A stretch of DNA of 64,000 nucleotides from an uncultured Collinsella sp. Lineage in GTDB: Bacteria > Actinomycetota > Coriobacteriia > Coriobacteriales > Coriobacteriaceae. This document shows positions 44,856 through 53,621 of the stretch, one piece after another. Each line of letters begins with the position of its first letter. Position 1 is the first letter of the stretch. The stretch spans positions 3,920-67,919 of the forward strand of contig CAKUOD010000012.1 in the NCBI GenBank assembly GCA_934668695.1, given 5' to 3'. A program made the translations under genes and the position numbers. The notes under the pieces were generated by a model. That model saw nothing but the letters and a program-made list of their open reading frames with translations. It was not told where the DNA came from and ran no database searches.

Positions 44856-45450
44856 TGCCGGCAAAGTCCGTCTGGCGCAACGCCTCGTAGAGGACGATGG
44901 CGGCGCTGTTGGAGAGGTTGAGTGCGCTGATGCGGTAGTCGTCCGGATTGACGAAGTTGCCGCAGATATCCTGCCGAAGGATGGCCTCATGGCCGTCCTC
45001 GATATGCCCGAGTGATTCCTCGTGGGCTTCCCAGGCCTCGGCGTTATTGAGTGAGTCGCAATCGCGCAGCATCGGGATGCGCTCGCAGCGCTCGGGCGCC
45101 GCGGCGAGCAGCTCCTCGGGAATGCCCGAGCTCTCGCTGCCAAAGACCAAATAGTCACCGTCACGGTAGGTGCTTTGCGCATAGGTGCGGCGTGCCTTTT
45201 TGGTTAGCAGATGCAGGCGACCATCGGCAGGGGAAAGGCCGTTGCGCGCAACGAAATCCTCCCAGCCGGCATAGGTCGTCACGTCCAAGTTTTGCCAGTA
45301 GCCCAGGCCGGCGCGGCGCACCGTCTTATCATCGAGCGAAAAGCCCAGTGGCTCCACCAGATGCAGGCGGGCGCCGGTAACCACGCAGGTGCGGCCGATA
45401 TTGCCCGTATTGGCTGGAATCTCGGGCGCATACAGCACAATGTTGAACAT
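44851..45450 (-). CDS. trmL: tRNA (cytidine/uridine(34)-2'-O)-methyltransferase, TrmL
   Basis: A 199-residue SPOUT-fold enzyme that methylates the ribose of the wobble base of tRNA-Leu. It has the three SPOUT motifs: LYAPEIPANTGNIGRTCV (7-24), a middle LVFGSESSGIPEELL, and MLRDCDSLNNAEAWEAHEE with NSAAIVLYEALRQ at the end, which forms the knot. The last codons continue into the palindrome at 44827. ATG 45450 follows AAGGAG by 5 bp; the longer ORF from 45483 is not needed. Confidence 0.9.
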   Translation of the reverse strand: MFNIVLYAPEIPANTGNIGRTCVVTGARLHLVEPLGFSLDDKTVRRAGLGYWQNLDVTTYAGWEDFVARNGLSPADGRLHLLTKKARRTYAQSTYRDGDYLVFGSESSGIPEELLAAAPERCERIPMLRDCDSLNNAEAWEAHEESLGHIEDGHEAILRQDICGNFVNPDDYRISALNLSNSAAIVLYEALRQTDFAGM

Positions 45451-45471
45451 GAATCTCCTTGGCTCAGAACG

Positions 45472-45510
45472 AAAAACCACCACGAAGGGCAGTGCACCTT
45501 CGTGGTGGTT
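45472..45510 (-). terminator. Intrinsic terminator after the CobW-family gene
   Basis: AACCACCACGAAGG (45475-45488) is the exact inverted copy of 45497-45510. On the minus strand the stem is followed by TTTTTCG. It separates the CobW gene from trmL. Confidence 0.9.
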
Positions 45511-45549
45511 TGGCGGTTACGTAGCGGAAAAATGCCCGCTTGGATAAAC

Positions 45550-46680
45550 CTAGGCGCGGTGCCAGTCGGTCAGGCAGGCATCGAGGGAGGCGATGAGGGC
45601 ATCCTTGTCCATGTGACGGCCGATGATGCATAGGCTCGTCATGCGGTCGCCCGTCTCGTCGTCCCAAATCTGCATGATCTCGGGGTTCTCGTCGATGATC
45701 TTCTGCTTCTCGCCCTCGGGCGCGGAGTCAACGAACAGACCGTTCTCCATCAGGCGCATCTGGTGGCCGGCCTGCTCGAACATGTAGCACATGTCCGGAT
45801 TGCTGGCCTGCCACAGCGGACCCTTGACGCGAATGACCTCATCGGGCCACTCCTGCTCAACAAAATCGGTGAACTTCTGCAGGTCAAACGGCTTGCGGCG
45901 TGAGTACACAAAGGTCTCGATGTCGTACTCAAGCACCTCGGGGTCGTCGTGCTCCTCGGGATGCTCCATGGCCTCGATCCAAGCGGCGGAGTTGTAGGCG
46001 CGCATAAAGTCGAAGCGGTCGGTGTCGAGCAGCTCCTCCATGGGAACCTCGCCGTTTTGGGCCTCGACAATTACGGCGTCTTTCTGCAGGCTGCGCACGA
46101 TGGCCTTGAGCTCGGCGATCTGCTCAGGGCTCACGGTATCGGTCTTGTTGAGGATGAGCGTGGAGCAGAATTCAATCTGCTGGATGAGCAGACTCTCGAT
46201 GTCGTCCTCGTCGATATCCTCTGCCAGCAGGTCGCGGCCGCCGTTGAACTCGTCGTACATGCGGGCGCAATCGACCACGGCCACGATGTTGTCGAGCGCG
46301 AGCTTGGGCTTGCCGCCCACCTTGGCCTCGTCGCAGAAGCTCGAGATGGTGTAGGCGATGGGGATAGGCTCGCAAATGCCCGAGGCCTCGATGATGATGT
46401 AATCGAAGTTGCCCGAATCGGCGATGCCCTGCAGCTGGTTGGCCAGGTCGTCCGAAAGCGTGCAGCAGATGCAGCCGTTGGTGAGCGGGATGAGGTCGTC
46501 GGTCTCGGAAAGGCCGCCGTCGGCGATGAGGCTGGCGTCGACGTTGATCTCGCCGATATCGTTGACGATCACGGCGGCGCGGATGCCGCCGTCGTTAGCG
46601 AGGATGTGGTTGAGCAGCGTGGTCTTGCCGGCACCGAGGTATCCGGTAAGCATGATGATCTTCACGGGTTTGTTGGGCAT
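45550..46680 (-). CDS. CobW/COG0523 family GTP-binding metallochaperone
   Basis: A 376-residue G3E-family GTPase. Walker A is GYLGAGKTT (13-21), the metal motif GCICC is at 69-73 with Cys70, Cys72 and Cys73, and the guanine motif is NKTD. The C-terminal CobW_C domain is present. Family members deliver metals, often Zn2+ or Co2+, to client proteins. An in-frame ATG at 46701 exists, but AAAGGAGG lies just before ATG 46680, which is chosen. No clear metal-responsive operator is seen upstream, and the client is unknown. Confidence 0.9.
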   Translation of the reverse strand: MPNKPVKIIMLTGYLGAGKTTLLNHILANDGGIRAAVIVNDIGEINVDASLIADGGLSETDDLIPLTNGCICCTLSDDLANQLQGIADSGNFDYIIIEASGICEPIPIAYTISSFCDEAKVGGKPKLALDNIVAVVDCARMYDEFNGGRDLLAEDIDEDDIESLLIQQIEFCSTLILNKTDTVSPEQIAELKAIVRSLQKDAVIVEAQNGEVPMEELLDTDRFDFMRAYNSAAWIEAMEHPEEHDDPEVLEYDIETFVYSRRKPFDLQKFTDFVEQEWPDEVIRVKGPLWQASNPDMCYMFEQAGHQMRLMENGLFVDSAPEGEKQKIIDENPEIMQIWDDETGDRMTSLCIIGRHMDKDALIASLDACLTDWHRA

Positions 46681-46766
46681 GTGCCCTCCTTTGTTAGACA
46701 TGGCTTACAGTTAAATCTTATGCCAAACGCCTGCTCTTATACCCACGCGCCGGCAAATAACACAGG

Positions 46767-47108
46767 CTACTCCCAGGCTCCCCATACATCGGGGCAATAG
46801 CCGACGGTGGCCTTTTTGCCGTTGCGCACGATGGGCTCGGCTAGAACCTGCTGGTTCTCGAGCAACTTGTCGAAGCGCTGACTAGGGGTGAGGTGCTGGA
46901 TGAGCGCGAGCGTCTCCTCGTCCTTGGCCTTGGGATTGAGCAGCTTGTCGATGCCGCCGACCGCCTGCATCACGCTCGTGAGCTCGCCCTTGCTCATCTC
47001 CTTTTCCTTAAGGTCGATAAACTGCACCTTAATACGGCGCTCCTTAAAGAAGCGCTGAGCCTTCTTAGTATCGAAGGACTTTTTGGTACCAAAAATCTGG
47101 ATATTCAT
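46767..47108 (-). CDS. ArsC/YffB-like protein lacking the catalytic cysteine
   Basis: A 113-residue thioredoxin-fold protein of the ArsC/Spx/YffB family: IFGTKKSFDTKKAQRFFKER at 4-23, KYQFID-like VQFIDLKEKEM, and IVRNGKKATVGYCPDVW near the end. In arsenate reductases and YffB the residue after KK is a Cys that does the chemistry; here it is Ser (TCC). So redox activity of the usual kind is unlikely, unless the later Cys is used. ATG 47108 follows GGCGGAAC. The flavodoxin-family gene lies 11 bp upstream on the same strand. Confidence 0.8.
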   Translation of the reverse strand: MNIQIFGTKKSFDTKKAQRFFKERRIKVQFIDLKEKEMSKGELTSVMQAVGGIDKLLNPKAKDEETLALIQHLTPSQRFDKLLENQQVLAEPIVRNGKKATVGYCPDVWGAWE

Positions 47109-47119
47109 GTTCCGCCGTT

Positions 47120-47743
47120 CTACCTGATAAAGTTGGTGCGCTCGCGATCGGCCTCGGGGGCATCGATGCCGGCAGCCTTGCCTGCCTCGATGCAACGCAG
47201 AAGCCATGCCATGTTTTTACCGATGTTTCGCATGGTAGCAAGGCCCTCGGCGTCCTGGGCGGCCTCGCCCGGCGCAGCGCCAAAGACGTTGTTCCAGTAC
47301 GTGGAGGCCACCACGGGCATCTGGTTGATAGTGAAGTATTTGTTGAGCACGTCGAAGGTGGTCGACGTGCCGCCGCGACGGGCGACGGCGACCGCGGCGC
47401 CGGGTTTGTGCGCAAAGGCCTTGCTGCCGGCATAGAATGCGCGGTCGAGGGCCGAGAGGATGCGTCCGCTGGGATGCGCATAGTAGACGGGGGAGCCAAA
47501 GACAAAACCGTCGGCCTGCTCGGCGGTGGCAATGAGCTCGTTTACCACGTCGTCATCAAAGGTGCATCGACCGCCAAGCTTGGCGCACTGACCGCAGCCG
47601 ATGCAGTCGCGGATGGGCTTGGCGCCCAGTTGGAATACCTCGCTGTCGATACCCTCGGCGTGTAATTGCTCGGCGACTTCGGCAAGCGCGCGAGCGGTGT
47701 TGCCGTTTGCCTTGGGGCTGCCATTGACCAAAAGAACCTTCAT
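47120..47743 (-). CDS. Flavodoxin family / NADPH-dependent FMN reductase-like protein
   Basis: A 207-residue flavoprotein. The N-terminal phosphate loop is NGSPKANGNTARAL, and the following CIGCGQCAKLGG holds a CxxCxxC pattern that is common in the iron-sulfur flavoprotein subgroup. FGSPVYYAHPSGRI is the flavin-contact loop. It probably reduces quinones, metals or nitro-compounds using NAD(P)H; the substrate is not known. The start is ATG 47743, with GAGGGAG upstream. Confidence 0.85.
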   Translation of the reverse strand: MKVLLVNGSPKANGNTARALAEVAEQLHAEGIDSEVFQLGAKPIRDCIGCGQCAKLGGRCTFDDDVVNELIATAEQADGFVFGSPVYYAHPSGRILSALDRAFYAGSKAFAHKPGAAVAVARRGGTSTTFDVLNKYFTINQMPVVASTYWNNVFGAAPGEAAQDAEGLATMRNIGKNMAWLLRCIEAGKAAGIDAPEADRERTNFIR

Positions 47744-47817
47744 CACAAACTCCCTCTGCTGTTGGTGACTTCTGCAGAGGATTATCGCACGATGGGGGAG
47801 GCGGTGTGGGCGCGGTG

Positions 47818-49347
47818 CTAATCCAGTTTGGTACCTGGCACCTGCACGGCTTTCCCGAGCAACGCTTTGAGTTCATTCAAAATGGAAACGGGCTGTCGGT
47901 CGACGGCGTCCAGATGAAGCGTAGCCACGCGAATGGGCGGCTGGTATTCAAGCGATCCGATGAGCACAGGCGAACCCAGGAACCGCTCGATCTCCTCTGC
48001 AATCGCGTTGGTCTCTTCGGGATCAAGGTCGTCGAAAAGCGCCACGAATGTCGGTCCTGTTGAGCGGAACAGGCGGCCCTTGCCACGCGAACAATCCATG
48101 AGGCAGGCGGCGCTTTCGGCGAGCACGCGGTCGCCTGCATCGAATCCAAAGCGGGCATTGACCTCGGCGATATCGTCGACCTTAATGGCAATAAAGCCAG
48201 CCTCGCGCGGCACGCGGCGCATCTCTCCGATAGCGTTGACCAGGGCGTGGACATCGCCCAGACCCGTTACCGAGTCGGTCGTATCTGCCAAGCTGCGGTT
48301 GATAATCATGCCCACGTACATGTTAGGCTCGGTATCGGTGCCGTCCAAGCGGTAGCCCGTGCAGTCGCAAAGCGCGTACGCTCCGGTAGCATCCATAACG
48401 CGGTACTGCATGTAGTGGAAGTGCCACGTGCCGTTTATCACCATGTCGAGCTCGGCGCGTACGTTGCCGCGGTCCTCGGGGTGGACGCGAGCAAGCCACA
48501 TATCGACCGAGTTAAAAGGGTGCTGGGAGGGCAGGTCAAAATCGCGCACGGCGTTAACCGACCATTGCGATTCGCCCGTATCGAGGTTAAGGATGAACGG
48601 ATAGCGCGTCTCAGAGCTCATGGAGATCGCTTGGAACACCCGGTCGTTGCAGGGAAGCCGATCGACGATTGGGTGTTGTGGCACGTCATTGTCTTTCGGT
48701 TGCTGCACACGATGCATAAGCTTATAGCGATACATTTTGCGATCGGCATCCATCGTCATCTGGCGACGCGTATCGCCTGCAAGCGGGTCGACGTGCGAGC
48801 AACCAAAACTAAAACTGGCGATCATGGGCGCCTTGCCACCTGAGCTCGCCTCGATCAGCCCGGCACGTACCTGCTCCAAGCGCTGCTCGAGTTCAGTCTC
48901 GTTTGCGGAGAGCGAGATAAGCATAAACTCGTCTCCACCGATGCGGAACAGCATCTCATCGTGCTCCATGGTTTCGGAGAGCGTGCGGCAGATGCTCAGA
49001 ATATAGCGATTGCCTTCGGCGTGGCCAAACCTATCATTGCAATGCTTGAGATGGTCGATGTCAATATAGGCGCAGGTGAAGGGGTCGCCTTTGCGCCAGA
49101 GCTGCTCGACGTGACGGTCGAGTCCGCCGCGGTTGCCCAAGTTGGTGAGCGGATCGATATAGGCGTTGCACTCAAGCAGCTGGCGCTCTTGTTGCAGGAT
49201 GGCATGCGTCTTTTGCAGTTGCTCACCAACGGCGCGTAGCTCAGCAGGCAGCGCGGAAACATCGAGTTCGGCGGTCGAGACACCATTCGCAAGTCGCTGA
49301 AGATAGGCAATAATCGATTGCTCGCCCAAGCGGTATGACTCGTTCAT
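47818..49347 (-). CDS. GGDEF-PAS-GGDEF diguanylate cyclase-like protein
   Basis: A 509-residue soluble protein. An N-terminal coiled helix is followed by a GGDEF domain with intact active site (RIGGDEF near residue 139) and the usual DPLTNLGNRGGLD entry. A PAS domain follows (SSETRYPFILNLD onwards), then a second GGDEF-like domain whose active loop is changed to STGPTF. The first domain should be able to make c-di-GMP; the second is probably a regulator. ATG 49347 is preceded by AAGGAGG. It is a paralog of the N-terminal two thirds of the product of 49475-52192, which is encoded just upstream on the same strand. Confidence 0.85.
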   Translation of the reverse strand: MNESYRLGEQSIIAYLQRLANGVSTAELDVSALPAELRAVGEQLQKTHAILQQERQLLECNAYIDPLTNLGNRGGLDRHVEQLWRKGDPFTCAYIDIDHLKHCNDRFGHAEGNRYILSICRTLSETMEHDEMLFRIGGDEFMLISLSANETELEQRLEQVRAGLIEASSGGKAPMIASFSFGCSHVDPLAGDTRRQMTMDADRKMYRYKLMHRVQQPKDNDVPQHPIVDRLPCNDRVFQAISMSSETRYPFILNLDTGESQWSVNAVRDFDLPSQHPFNSVDMWLARVHPEDRGNVRAELDMVINGTWHFHYMQYRVMDATGAYALCDCTGYRLDGTDTEPNMYVGMIINRSLADTTDSVTGLGDVHALVNAIGEMRRVPREAGFIAIKVDDIAEVNARFGFDAGDRVLAESAACLMDCSRGKGRLFRSTGPTFVALFDDLDPEETNAIAEEIERFLGSPVLIGSLEYQPPIRVATLHLDAVDRQPVSILNELKALLGKAVQVPGTKLD

Positions 49348-49385
49348 GATGAATAACCTCCTTGGGCAGAACAACGGTTTGTATC

Positions 49386-49416
49386 ATATCCCCAATTCGG
49401 TTTGAATTGGGGATAT
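49386..49416 (-). promoter_or_regulatory. Perfect 13-bp hairpin between the two c-di-GMP genes
   Basis: ATATCCCCAATTC (49386-49398) and GAATTGGGGATAT (49404-49416) pair exactly with a 5-nt loop. There is no T-run on either strand, so it may be an operator or mRNA element rather than a terminator. Confidence 0.5.
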
Positions 49417-49474
49417 AAGTTAGCTAATGGAGACAAATGCCCCCTTCGGCGGTGGCGTTTTGCGCGCGAGCGTA

Positions 49475-52192
49475 TCAGTTGTTATTGCCACCATCGAGCA
49501 ATGCCTCAAAATCATTCGCCGGCATGGGGCGGTAGTAGAGGAAGCCCTGAGCGTAGCGGGCGCCCATCTGTCGTAGCATGTTCGCCTGCTCATTTGTCTC
49601 GACGCCTTCGACCACGACGGGCAGATGGAGCGACTGCGCCATATCGAGCATTGATGTAATGATTTGCGCGCTGCGGCCTTGATCTCCGTCGGCGGGAACA
49701 AACGTGCGGTCAAGCTTGATGACGTCGACGTTGACGTTCTTGAGCATCGCGAGCGTGGACTGGCCGGTGCCAAAGTCGTCCATATAGGTTGAGAAGCCGC
49801 GGGTGTGCAGGTCGGCAGTCAGTTTATCCACGGCCTCGGATTCTCCCGTATAGGCTGTCTCGGTGATCTCGATGCGCATGAGTTCGGGCGGTAGGTTGTA
49901 TTGGGCGGCAAGTGCTCCCATATGTTCGGCAACGTCGCAGGCAAGGATATCCACGCGCGACACATTGAGCGAGATCGGAACCACGCGAAGCCCCCGGTCG
50001 ATGCGCTCGCGCAGCCACGAGGCGACGCCCTGCCAAATGTACTTGTCGAGCGTCACTACAAAGCCGCTTTCCTCGAGTGCGGGGATAAACGTTACAGGCG
50101 AAATGAGGGAACCGTCCTTGCCAATCCAGCGCGTGAGCGCCTCGGCGCCAACGATCTCGCCAGTTTCCATGTCGACCTGGGGCTGCAGGTAGTAGGTAAT
50201 GCGGCCGTTTGAGAACGCATACTGGAATTCGGTCAGCGTGCGGTGGAACGCGGTTTCGCGCTCGTACTCCTCGGGGCGGAAAATGGCGACACGCTCCTTA
50301 AAGTCGTTTTTTGCGCGCCGATTGGTAAACATGGCCTTGGCCTGCGCGTCGATGGTGATTTCCTCGTTGGGGTCGATGGGGCAAACGCCCATGGACGGCC
50401 AGAAACCCACGCCGTCATCATGCTTGGCCACGGCGGCGCGAACGCGGTTATAGATTTGATGGACGGTGTCGTGCTCAAAGGGGATGAGAATGCAAAAGTC
50501 GTCTTGGCCCCAGTATCCTGCGACGCCCATCTCGGCATTCTCGATGTCTTTGAGGACCGTGCCCACATCGGCGAGCACGCGGTCGCCCTCGGCCTGTCCG
50601 CGCCATTCGTTAAACAGTCGCATATGACCCATGTCGACGGTGGCGATACACCAAGCGCCGTCGCGCCCTGTCCTCAGAAATGCGTTGGCGCGCCGCATAA
50701 ACTCGCTGGGTCGATAGAGGCCCGTGAGCGTATCGATGCGTTCGGCGACGGCGCTTTTACGCTCAATTTCGGGTATGGGGAGGCTGTCGTTGGGGGCAAG
50801 CCCGCCGGCGGCGCGAAGACGACGGTCGAGTTCGCCTAAAACAGCGGTCGCTTGATTGATTAAGCGCTCGTAAAAGGCCGGGACGACAAGACAGACGGGG
50901 GTAATGGTGTCGTTCGCGATTCGAACAGGAGCGAAAACGGCCTCTTTAAGATGATGGGTCAGTTGCTCGAATGCCTCGTGGTCCAGATCGTTGCTGAGCA
51001 CGACGAACTGGGCGTTTCGCGAGCGGAAGACGCGACTTCTGCCGCGGGTGATCGATAACATGCGGCCTGCGTATTCGGCGAGCATGTTGTCGACAGCCTC
51101 GGCCCCGTAGAGCTCGTTGAACTTTGCCGTGCCACAAACGCGGACCGCTATAAGCCCCGTCTCGCAACGGTCGCGACGGCAGGCATCGATAGCGTTGATC
51201 AGCATACGCTGCGTTCCGAGGCCCGTAGCGGCGTCGACGGTTTCGGCAAGCGAGTGGTTGACGAGCTCGCCGACATAGAGCGAGGGGGTATTTCCGTCGC
51301 CGTCGATACGAAACCCGCGAGCGCGGCAAAGGACGTAGTCGCCCGCGGCATTGCGCATACGGTACTGCATGACGCGGCGGTGTTTGGAGCCGTTGTAGAT
51401 TTGGTCGATATCGCTGGTATAGGCCTCAAGGTCATCGGGATGGACACACGTTTTCCAGTAATCGCGGCAGTTGTCGATATGCTCGGAAGGAAGACCGAGA
51501 TCGCGCAAGGCGCCTTGTGACCAAAGGGTGCGATGCTTGTCCAAGTTCTCGATAAAGCAATAACGGCCTTCGTTGAGCATCGAAAAGGCATCGAAAACGC
51601 GGTCGCTTATTTCAAAGTCGTCGGCGTGGACTTGCGCGATATTGCGTCGATCAAGGTGCATGGCATGGCGCAGCTTGTAGTCGTACATACGATGGTCGGC
51701 ATCGAGTGTCATGCGATTGGAGGCTTCGCCCAGGGCGGGGTCGGCGTGTGCCACTCCGTAGCTAAACGAATGAGGCATCTCGGAATCGTTGTTTTTGAGC
51801 AGGACCGTTCGGCAGTGTTCCAGACGTTCGGCGAGGTCGTCCTCGGTCGCAATCGTAGATAGGATGGCAAACTCGTCGCCGCCTATGCGAAACGCCGCCT
51901 CGTCCACTTTCATATACAGTTTGAGATAAAGGCCTACCTGCAAGATGTAGCGGTTGCCCTCGTCATGCCCAAAGACGTCGTTGCAGTGCTTGAGGTTGTC
52001 AATATCGATAAAAGCCATGGTCACGGGCAGTTCCTGCTCCCAGAGCTCCTCGAGGGAACGGGCAAAGCCGCCGCGGTTGCCAAGTCCGGTAAGCTGGTCG
52101 GTAAAGGCGGTCCTAATCAGATCATCCTGACGCTCGAGAAGGTCACGGATGGTCTTTTCGAGCGTTTCGGTGTAATTGCTGACAGTATCCAT
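49475..52192 (-). CDS. GGDEF-PAS-GGDEF-GGDEF-EAL cyclic-di-GMP enzyme
   Basis: A 905-residue soluble protein. Domains in order are GGDEF 1 (about 20-165, with intact RIGGDEF), PAS (about 200-310), a degenerate GGDEF (loop SRNAQF), a third degenerate GGDEF (loop WGQDDF), and a C-terminal EAL domain of about 240 residues. The EAL domain keeps the catalytic set: EALTR, LNVSR, EITETAY, DDFGTG, KLDRTF and VEGVET. So it should cleave c-di-GMP and may also make it. No membrane segment is present. It is probably cotranscribed with its paralog downstream. The 324-bp gap upstream (52193-52516) is A+T-rich and no c-di-GMP riboswitch was recognised in it. Confidence 0.9.
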   Translation of the reverse strand: MDTVSNYTETLEKTIRDLLERQDDLIRTAFTDQLTGLGNRGGFARSLEELWEQELPVTMAFIDIDNLKHCNDVFGHDEGNRYILQVGLYLKLYMKVDEAAFRIGGDEFAILSTIATEDDLAERLEHCRTVLLKNNDSEMPHSFSYGVAHADPALGEASNRMTLDADHRMYDYKLRHAMHLDRRNIAQVHADDFEISDRVFDAFSMLNEGRYCFIENLDKHRTLWSQGALRDLGLPSEHIDNCRDYWKTCVHPDDLEAYTSDIDQIYNGSKHRRVMQYRMRNAAGDYVLCRARGFRIDGDGNTPSLYVGELVNHSLAETVDAATGLGTQRMLINAIDACRRDRCETGLIAVRVCGTAKFNELYGAEAVDNMLAEYAGRMLSITRGRSRVFRSRNAQFVVLSNDLDHEAFEQLTHHLKEAVFAPVRIANDTITPVCLVVPAFYERLINQATAVLGELDRRLRAAGGLAPNDSLPIPEIERKSAVAERIDTLTGLYRPSEFMRRANAFLRTGRDGAWCIATVDMGHMRLFNEWRGQAEGDRVLADVGTVLKDIENAEMGVAGYWGQDDFCILIPFEHDTVHQIYNRVRAAVAKHDDGVGFWPSMGVCPIDPNEEITIDAQAKAMFTNRRAKNDFKERVAIFRPEEYERETAFHRTLTEFQYAFSNGRITYYLQPQVDMETGEIVGAEALTRWIGKDGSLISPVTFIPALEESGFVVTLDKYIWQGVASWLRERIDRGLRVVPISLNVSRVDILACDVAEHMGALAAQYNLPPELMRIEITETAYTGESEAVDKLTADLHTRGFSTYMDDFGTGQSTLAMLKNVNVDVIKLDRTFVPADGDQGRSAQIITSMLDMAQSLHLPVVVEGVETNEQANMLRQMGARYAQGFLYYRPMPANDFEALLDGGNNN

Positions 52193-52516
52193 GTTCTAAG
52201 CGGCTTTCTGAGGTCGGGGCGGATTGCGTCGGGCGAGCTCGTTGTGTACACGCGTCGTTGCTCAGCGTATTGCGTGTATCCAGGCCTCCGCCTTGCTGCG
52301 TTGTTGGGTTACTTTGCCGGCTAATGTTCGCTGTTGATAACTGCTGAGTAGTATAAACAACGGTACAAAATTATATAGGGGTGCCCATACTATGGGTGAC
52401 AATTATTTGCGAAGCGGTAACACGACGATGCGATGTTCGATGAAAATGCGACTGAGACGATATATGTTGACGGGTATACTTTTCCCGTTTGAATTTGCGG
52501 GGATGGAGATGGTCGC

Positions 52517-53386
52517 ATGGCACAGCCAGATATGACGCGCACGGTGGGGCTTGCGCTCGAGGGAGGCGGCTACCGCGGCATGTATACGGTGGGCGTGCTC
52601 GACGTTTGGATGGAGCACGGTTTGACCTGCGACCATATGGTGGGCGTCTCGGCGGGCGCGGCGTTTGGCTACAATTTTAAATCGCAGCAGATTGGGCGCG
52701 CCATTCGCTACAACAAAGCCTATTGTGCCGATAAGCGCTATGCGAGCGTAACGAGCTGGTTGCGAACCGGTGACATGTTCAATGCCGATTTTGCCTATCA
52801 CGAGGTGCCGCTTGAGCGCGACCCCATCGACTTGGAGACGTATCGCGCTTGCCCCATGCGGTTTACGTGTGTATGCACCGATATCGAGACGGGCAAGGCC
52901 GTCTATCATGATCTGCCCTATGGCGATGAGCGCGATATCGAGTGGATTCGCGCCTCGTCGGCGATTCCCGTGGCGACGCGCCCTGTGGCCATTGGGGGAC
53001 GCAAATATCTGGATGGCGGCGTTGCCGATTCCATTCCCAGCGCCTGGTTGTTTGCGCAGGGCTATGACCGCAACGTGGTGGTGCTCACACAGCCGGCGGG
53101 CTTTGTGAAGCAGCCCAATAGCGTGATGCCCATGCTGCGGCGCGTGTTTCGCCACTATCCTGCATTTGTTTCAGCGCTTGAGCATCGGCATGAGGTCTAC
53201 AATGCCACGCTCGAGGATCTGGTGCGTCGTGAGGCCGCCGGCGAGATCTTTGTGGTACGGCCGAGCGAATCGGTAAAGGTGCCGTCGCTGTGCCGCGAGC
53301 CCGATGAGCTCGAGCGCATCTATCAGATCGGCCGTCGCGATGCAGAGGCGACTTTGCCGGCGTTGGAGGCATATCTGGCAGGGTAG
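52517..53386 (+). CDS. Patatin-like phospholipase family protein
   Basis: A 289-residue protein with all patatin features: the oxyanion loop EGGGYRGMY (15-23), nucleophile elbow GVSAGA (Ser45) and catalytic DGG (Asp166 in YLDGGVADS). It resembles the small cytoplasmic YjjU-type lipases of bacteria that release fatty acids from phospholipids. ATG 52517 is preceded by GGAGATGG. The divergent promoter region shared with the GGDEF/EAL gene has a possible -10 TATACT at about 52475. Confidence 0.9.
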   Translation: MAQPDMTRTVGLALEGGGYRGMYTVGVLDVWMEHGLTCDHMVGVSAGAAFGYNFKSQQIGRAIRYNKAYCADKRYASVTSWLRTGDMFNADFAYHEVPLERDPIDLETYRACPMRFTCVCTDIETGKAVYHDLPYGDERDIEWIRASSAIPVATRPVAIGGRKYLDGGVADSIPSAWLFAQGYDRNVVVLTQPAGFVKQPNSVMPMLRRVFRHYPAFVSALEHRHEVYNATLEDLVRREAAGEIFVVRPSESVKVPSLCREPDELERIYQIGRRDAEATLPALEAYLAG

Positions 53387-53406
53387 AGCAACAGCCGCAG
53401 GCTCAG

Positions 53407-53578
53407 CGGAAAGCACGTCCCGGAATTTGCCTTCGGAATGGGATGCAGTTTCCGAAACAAGGGCCTTTGGGAAACTGTGGCCCGGAATTTGCGTCTGGAA
53501 TGGGATGCAGTTTCCCGTTGAGTCTCTATACGGAAAGCGCATCCCAGTTTGGACGTCCATTCCGGGATGCGCTTTCCG
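53407..53578. repeat. Three tandem 48-bp hairpin repeats
   Basis: Three units, 53407-53454, 53469-53516 and 53531-53578, each begin near GGAAA and end near TTTCC(C/G), with arms that pair. Unit three has perfect arms (CGGAAAGCGCATCCC at 53531-53545 against 53564-53578). Units one and two have imperfect arms but share almost the same centre (CCGGAATTTGC and GGAATGGGATGCAG). They are separated by 14 bp. They follow the patatin gene and precede the end of thiE; their function is unknown. Confidence 0.75.
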
Positions 53579-53621
53579 CTCTTGAAGATATGAGGCTGCG
53601 GAGCAGCTGCTCGGTTTGCGC

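Noticed and set aside
49386..49416. Rho-independent terminator between the c-di-GMP genes
   Set aside because: The stem is perfect but lacks a T-run on both strands, so it is listed as a regulatory hairpin only.
52193..52516. Cyclic-di-GMP riboswitch between the GGDEF/EAL and patatin genes
   Set aside because: The GEMM core sequences are absent on both strands; only an A+T-rich promoter region is visible.
53407..53578. Tandem repeats as a small CRISPR array
   Set aside because: The repeats are full hairpins with conserved centres and only 14-bp gaps; there are no spacers of usual length and no cas genes.
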